DNA from: HGM04593 sp045612305
Lineage (GTDB): Bacteria; Bacteroidota; Bacteroidia; Bacteroidales; Bacteroidaceae
DNA: 36,276 nt
Assembly (NCBI GenBank): GCA_045612305.1
Contig: JAZKYU010000030.1
Coordinates: 1-36,276 of the forward strand
Reading direction: 5' to 3'
Below the pieces are notes generated by a model. That model was given only the letters and a program-made list of their open reading frames with translations. It ran no database searches and was not told where the DNA came from. The position numbers were made by a program, and so were the translations under genes. Below are positions 33,134-36,276 of this stretch, one piece after another. The number at the start of each line of letters is the position of its first letter. Within the stretch, counting starts at the first letter, position 1.

Positions 33134-35005
33134 TTATTTTCTTATAAGCACCAGCAGCACGTTTACATCGCTGGGCGACACGCCGGGGATGCGGCTCGCT
33201 TGTGCCAGGGTTTCGGGGTCGATGGCTGTGAGCTTTTGTCGTGCTTCGGTCGACAGTGAGTCGAGGGTGGCGTAATCGAACTTGCCTCGTATGCGTATGT
33301 TCTCGAGGCGCAACATACGCTCGGCTTCTTCGCGTTCGCGCTCTATGTAGCCGCGGTATTTAATCTCTATCTCCACAGCTTCGGTTATCTCGTCGCGCTT
33401 GTCGCCAAGCTTTGCAAGCTCTTTTTCCAAGGCGTTTATAAACGGCGCAATGGTTTCTATGGTTACCTGCGGGCGCTCTATAATTGCCGAAAGTTTGCAG
33501 CCGCGAGTAAGCGGGGTAGTGCCTAGCTTCTCGAGCCCATCGTTTATATATTGTGCTTTCACCGAGAAGTTTTCAATAAACTCGGTGAGTTGTTGCATTA
33601 GTTTTTTCTTCTCTTGTAAAATGTTGTAACGTTCCTCCGTGGCAAGTCCTAATTTGTGGGCGCGCTCGGTGAGGCGCATATCGGCGTTGTCGGAACGAAG
33701 CAGTATGCGATACTCGGCACGTGAGGTGAACATACGGTAGGGTTCGTCGACACCTTTTGTCACAAGGTCGTCTATGAGTACGCCTATGTAGGCTTCGTTG
33801 CGGCGGAGCACAAAACTCTCCTTGCCGTCTAATTTCAGCGCGGCGTTTATACCGGCGATAAGTCCCTGGCCTGCGGCTTCTTCGTAACCGGTGGTGCCGT
33901 TTACCTGGCCTGCAAAGTAGAGCCCCTCAATAATTTTCGACTCAAGAGTGTGGTATAATTGTGTTGGGTCGAAGTAGTCGTACTCTATGGCGTAGCCGGG
34001 GCGGTAGGCCACAGCGTCTTTAAGCGCGGGTATCTTTCGCAGTGCATTCAGCTGAATGTCCATAGGTAGCGACGACGAGAAACCATTTACATAAACCTCT
34101 TGTGTGGTTTCGCCTTCGGGCTCTAAGAATAGTAGGTGACGGTCGCGCTCGGCAAAGGTTACAATCTTGGTTTCGATGCTTGGGCAGTAGCGCGGCCCTA
34201 TGCTTTGTATTTGTCCGTTGTAGAGTGGCGAGAACTCGAGCCCGTCGCGCAGGGTTTGGTGCACCTCGGGGTTTGTGTAGCAGCCCCAGCAGGGGAGTTG
34301 TGTTAATTTTCTCTCGTTGCTCAAGTATGAGAAACAGTGAAAGTCTGTGTCACCTTGTTGTATATCAACGAGTTGTAGGTTTATGCTGCGCTTGTCGAGC
34401 CTCACAGGAGTGCCTGTTTTCATACGCCCCACGGTTACGCCGTGTTTTTTTATGCTCTCGGTGAGTCCTTTTGCTGCAGGCTCTGCTATGCGGCCGCCCT
34501 CGAACTGCACTTTGCCCACGTGCATCACGCCGTTGAGGAAGGTGCCCGCAGTTATTATTATGCTCTTTGCGCGAAACTCTGCACCTAGTTGTGTGCGCAC
34601 TCCCACGGCCTTGCCGTTCTCGACTATGAGTTCGTTGGCACAATCCTGCCACATATGTAGCGAGGGGATGTTTTCGAGCGTCTCTCTCCAGTATTGGCTG
34701 AACTTCATGCGGTCGCACTGTGCACGCGGGCTCCACATCGCAGGGCCCTTTGAGCGGTTGAGCATACGAAACTGTATAGATGCACGGTCGGTTATCGCAC
34801 CCATATAGCCACCAAGTGCGTCAATCTCGCGCACAATTTGTCCCTTGGCTATGCCGCCTATGGCAGGGTTGCAACTCATTTGTGCAATCTTGTTCATATC
34901 GATTGTCATCAGGCAAGTTTTTTTGCCAAGATTAGCAGCAGCGGCCGCAGCCTCGCATCCCGCGTGGCCTGCGCCTATAACCAATATGTCGTACTCGAAT
35001 ATCAC
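33134..35005 (-). CDS. mnmG: tRNA uridine-5-carboxymethylaminomethyl modification enzyme MnmG (GidA)
   Basis: MnmG, with MnmE, modifies the wobble uridine of several tRNAs using FAD and methylene-tetrahydrofolate. The 623-residue protein starts at GTG 35005 (VIFEYDILVIGAGHAGCEAA), matching the family start. A longer frame reaching a TTG at 35038 would run through the -7 box and is rejected. The FAD motif is GAGHAG, the conserved Cys lies in MSCNPAIGGIAKG, and the C-terminal helical domain that binds MnmE ends with GVSPSDVNVLLVLI. It heads a six-gene leftward unit. In many bacteria this gene lies beside oriC; here the candidate origin is about 21 kb away. Confidence 0.96.
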   Translation of the reverse strand: MIFEYDILVIGAGHAGCEAAAAAANLGKKTCLMTIDMNKIAQMSCNPAIGGIAKGQIVREIDALGGYMGAITDRASIQFRMLNRSKGPAMWSPRAQCDRMKFSQYWRETLENIPSLHMWQDCANELIVENGKAVGVRTQLGAEFRAKSIIITAGTFLNGVMHVGKVQFEGGRIAEPAAKGLTESIKKHGVTVGRMKTGTPVRLDKRSINLQLVDIQQGDTDFHCFSYLSNERKLTQLPCWGCYTNPEVHQTLRDGLEFSPLYNGQIQSIGPRYCPSIETKIVTFAERDRHLLFLEPEGETTQEVYVNGFSSSLPMDIQLNALRKIPALKDAVAYRPGYAIEYDYFDPTQLYHTLESKIIEGLYFAGQVNGTTGYEEAAGQGLIAGINAALKLDGKESFVLRRNEAYIGVLIDDLVTKGVDEPYRMFTSRAEYRILLRSDNADMRLTERAHKLGLATEERYNILQEKKKLMQQLTEFIENFSVKAQYINDGLEKLGTTPLTRGCKLSAIIERPQVTIETIAPFINALEKELAKLGDKRDEITEAVEIEIKYRGYIEREREEAERMLRLENIRIRGKFDYATLDSLSTEARQKLTAIDPETLAQASRIPGVSPSDVNVLLVLIRK

Positions 35006-35027
35006 GTTTTGTATTGTTTTATGCGAA

Positions 35028-35035
35028 CAAAGATA
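35028..35035 (-). promoter_or_regulatory. -7 box of the mnmG operon
   Basis: The minus strand reads TATCTTTG (35035-35028), a full match, 22 bases before the GTG start. It decides the start of mnmG. No clear -33 element was found. Confidence 0.55.
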
Positions 35036-35171
35036 CAAACAAACGAGCGAAATATATAAAGCTTGCTTTAATATTTTACAGCGAGTGCCTTAATATTGCT
35101 TTATGCAGAATAAATATAGTTGATGAATATGCATTGGGATTTGATAATTGTGTGAATTGCTATCCATTCCA

Positions 35172-35202
35172 TTTGCAAAGATTTATTAAAAGAGTATCTT
35201 TG
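35172..35202 (+). promoter_or_regulatory. Consensus promoter of the secreted FISUMP-like gene
   Basis: TTTG (35172-35175), 19 bases, TATCTTTG (35195-35202): a full Bacteroidetes consensus, 52 bases before the ATG at 35255. The stretch 35039-35171 between mnmG and this promoter shows nothing else I can support. Confidence 0.72.
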
Positions 35203-35254
35203 TGATGTGACTGGTAAACTCTATTATGAAAAGTATAAATCCCAAAAGTCTGTT

Positions 35255-35983
35255 ATGAATAAATTTTTTCATCTTCTTTTTGCACTGCTGTTTGCAACAA
35301 GCTTAAATGCACAAAACAATTATGATGTGAATGGTGATGGTGAGATAGATGTGGCCGATGTTACGGCTCTTATAAATGCAATATTAAAGGGTGCCGGTAC
35401 TCCTGCTGTAACCACCGGCGAAGCTGTCGACCTTGGTCTCTCGGTTAAGTGGGCAAGTTGCAATGTTGGTGCTACAAAGCCCGAAGAATATGGTGGTTAC
35501 TATGCTTGGGGCGAGACTGAAGAGAAAAGTGATTATTCTTGGGAAACTTACAAATACTCCAAAGATAGTTCGGGTAGTTTGACTAAATATTGCACCTCAA
35601 GTGAGTATGGCATTGTTGATGGAAAAAGAGTTCTCGAGCCCGAGGACGATGTTGCCACAGTTAAGTGGGGCGGCTCTTGGCGTATGCCCACTTTTGAAGA
35701 ACAACAAGAACTTATGAATCTCTGCACTTGGACTTGGACCTCGCTTAATGGCGTTGGTGGGTTTAATGTAACAGGCCCTAATGGTAATTCAATTTTTATG
35801 CCGGCGGCAGGTATGTATTATGGTGAAGATCTTTGTTATGTAGGGTGGAACTGTGTCTGTTGGTCGACTACGCTTGGCAACCCTCCTTCTTGTGTTTTCT
35901 GTCTTGATTATGGTAATAACTACGTTGAGTATAATCACCTGCAACGTTATTATGGACACGTAGTTCGCCCCGTGTGTGAATAA
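35255..35983 (+). CDS. Secreted protein with dockerin-like calcium repeat and FISUMP-like domain
   Basis: A 242-residue exported protein. Residues 1-19 form a signal peptide (MNKFFHLLFALLFATSLNA, then Q); there is no lipobox Cys. Directly after it a single dockerin-type EF-hand repeat is seen, DVNGDGEIDVADVTALINAIL (residues about 24-44). The rest resembles the Bacteroidales FISUMP domain (Fibrobacter succinogenes major paralogous): VDLGLSVKWASCNVGAT, GYYAWGETEEKSDYSW, GGSWRMPTFEEQQELM, then HVVRPVCE at the end. The function of such proteins is unknown; surface or sugar-binding roles are guesses. The frame opens upstream at a GTG, but the signal peptide fixes the start at 35255. I see no hairpin terminator after it. 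Confidence 0.75.
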   Translation: MNKFFHLLFALLFATSLNAQNNYDVNGDGEIDVADVTALINAILKGAGTPAVTTGEAVDLGLSVKWASCNVGATKPEEYGGYYAWGETEEKSDYSWETYKYSKDSSGSLTKYCTSSEYGIVDGKRVLEPEDDVATVKWGGSWRMPTFEEQQELMNLCTWTWTSLNGVGGFNVTGPNGNSIFMPAAGMYYGEDLCYVGWNCVCWSTTLGNPPSCVFCLDYGNNYVEYNHLQRYYGHVVRPVCE

Positions 35984-36276
35984 TAAAAACGCATAGCACG
36001 CCTTTTTCCCAAAAACTATTGACTCTCACGGCAAGGAAGGCTCGGATGAGTTATATCGCCACTTACGGGCGATTCACGAACAAGAGAGCGTGACGACAAT
36101 TTTTACTCGCGTGCTGCGCCTTTTCCGCCCTTTTTGGCGCCAAAAGGGCAATAAAATATTCACTAAATAGAAAGAACAGCCGCAGAACAACACCGAGATG
36201 GTGAAAGAAAAACTTACATTTATGCTTCTCGGTGACCTGCGAGCTATTCTTGCTCTAAAGTGATTATTTCCTCTCC
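35984..36276. other. About 290 bases at the right edge without a convincing gene
   Basis: A plus-strand frame stays open from 35997 to 36170 (TIDSHGKEGSDELYRHL, later IFTRVLRLFRPFW) but has no ATG and follows a stop directly. It may be the remnant of a gene or chance. The palindrome-like GCCCTTTTTGGC/GCCAAAAGGGC lies at 36127-36149. CACCGAGA (36191-36198) and TCTCGGTG (36227-36234) form an inverted repeat. A leftward gene may end at 36244 (reading GEEIITLEQE then stop), but only 10 codons are visible. Confidence 0.25.

Noticed and set aside
34102..34808. Long frames antisense to mnmG (also over leuS and ychF)
   Set aside because: They follow the third-position bias of the real genes and show no protein family features.
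33134..35038. MnmG starting at TTG 35038
   Set aside because: The added 11 residues overlap the TATCTTTG promoter box, and the family start matches the GTG at 35005.
36198..36263. 21-codon frame MVKEKLTFMLLGDLRAILALK
   Set aside because: Too short, no promoter or family match, and it spans the inverted repeat.

Overview
The window looks like chromosome from a member of the Bacteroidetes, most likely the order Bacteroidales; I cannot name the genus. The evidence is the Bacteroidetes promoter type (a -7 box close to TAnnTTTG with TTTG or TTG about 19-20 bases upstream), the near absence of Shine-Dalgarno sites, a type IX secretion protein (PorZ-like), an ArgE of the Bacteroides type, and lineage-typical MutS, LeuS, MnmG and RibBA. 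No insertion sequence, phage gene or CRISPR array is visible. The content is housekeeping chromosome, with one secreted accessory protein near the right end.

Layout. Left part (1-11.8 kb): prfB (cut by the window edge) diverges from argE. The ybeY and spmA/spmB-fusion pair runs leftward and ruvB plus a Wzx-like flippase run rightward. A tRNA with anticodon CAT runs leftward. A small START-like protein gene follows, then an lptF/G-type permease, ribBA and an aspartate aminotransferase, with a strong terminator at 11.8 kb. Next comes a gene-free, very AT-rich stretch (about 11.82-12.39 kb) between two convergent genes. It holds two inverted arrays of 9-base DnaA-box-like elements phased at 11-12 bases, and I propose it as a candidate replication origin (oriC).

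Right part (12.4-35 kb): a leftward operon leuS-yitT-rdgB-porZ; mutS, divergent from leuS; leftward lgt; leftward ychF; leftward polA with a glycosyltransferase; a rightward polyprenyl diphosphate synthase; and a leftward six-gene operon mnmG-apt-uvrC-dtd-mazG-deoC. The mnmG-apt gap carries a textbook parS centromere sequence (33116-33131), and parS sites usually cluster near oriC. The window ends with a secreted protein (dockerin-like repeat plus a FISUMP-like domain) and about 290 bases with no convincing gene.

How the parts fit. Many genes serve DNA maintenance and nucleotide hygiene (ruvB, mutS, polA, uvrC, rdgB, mazG, apt, deoC) or translation (prfB, ybeY, leuS, dtd, mnmG, tRNA). Others build the envelope (lptF/G, flippase, lgt, porZ, glycosyltransferase, polyprenyl synthase). 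The most interesting signal is non-coding: an origin-like array and a parS within about 21 kb of each other, near mnmG, a gene that borders oriC in many bacteria. Against a simple reading, most genes near the proposed origin point toward it. Genome-wide skew or marker-frequency data would decide.
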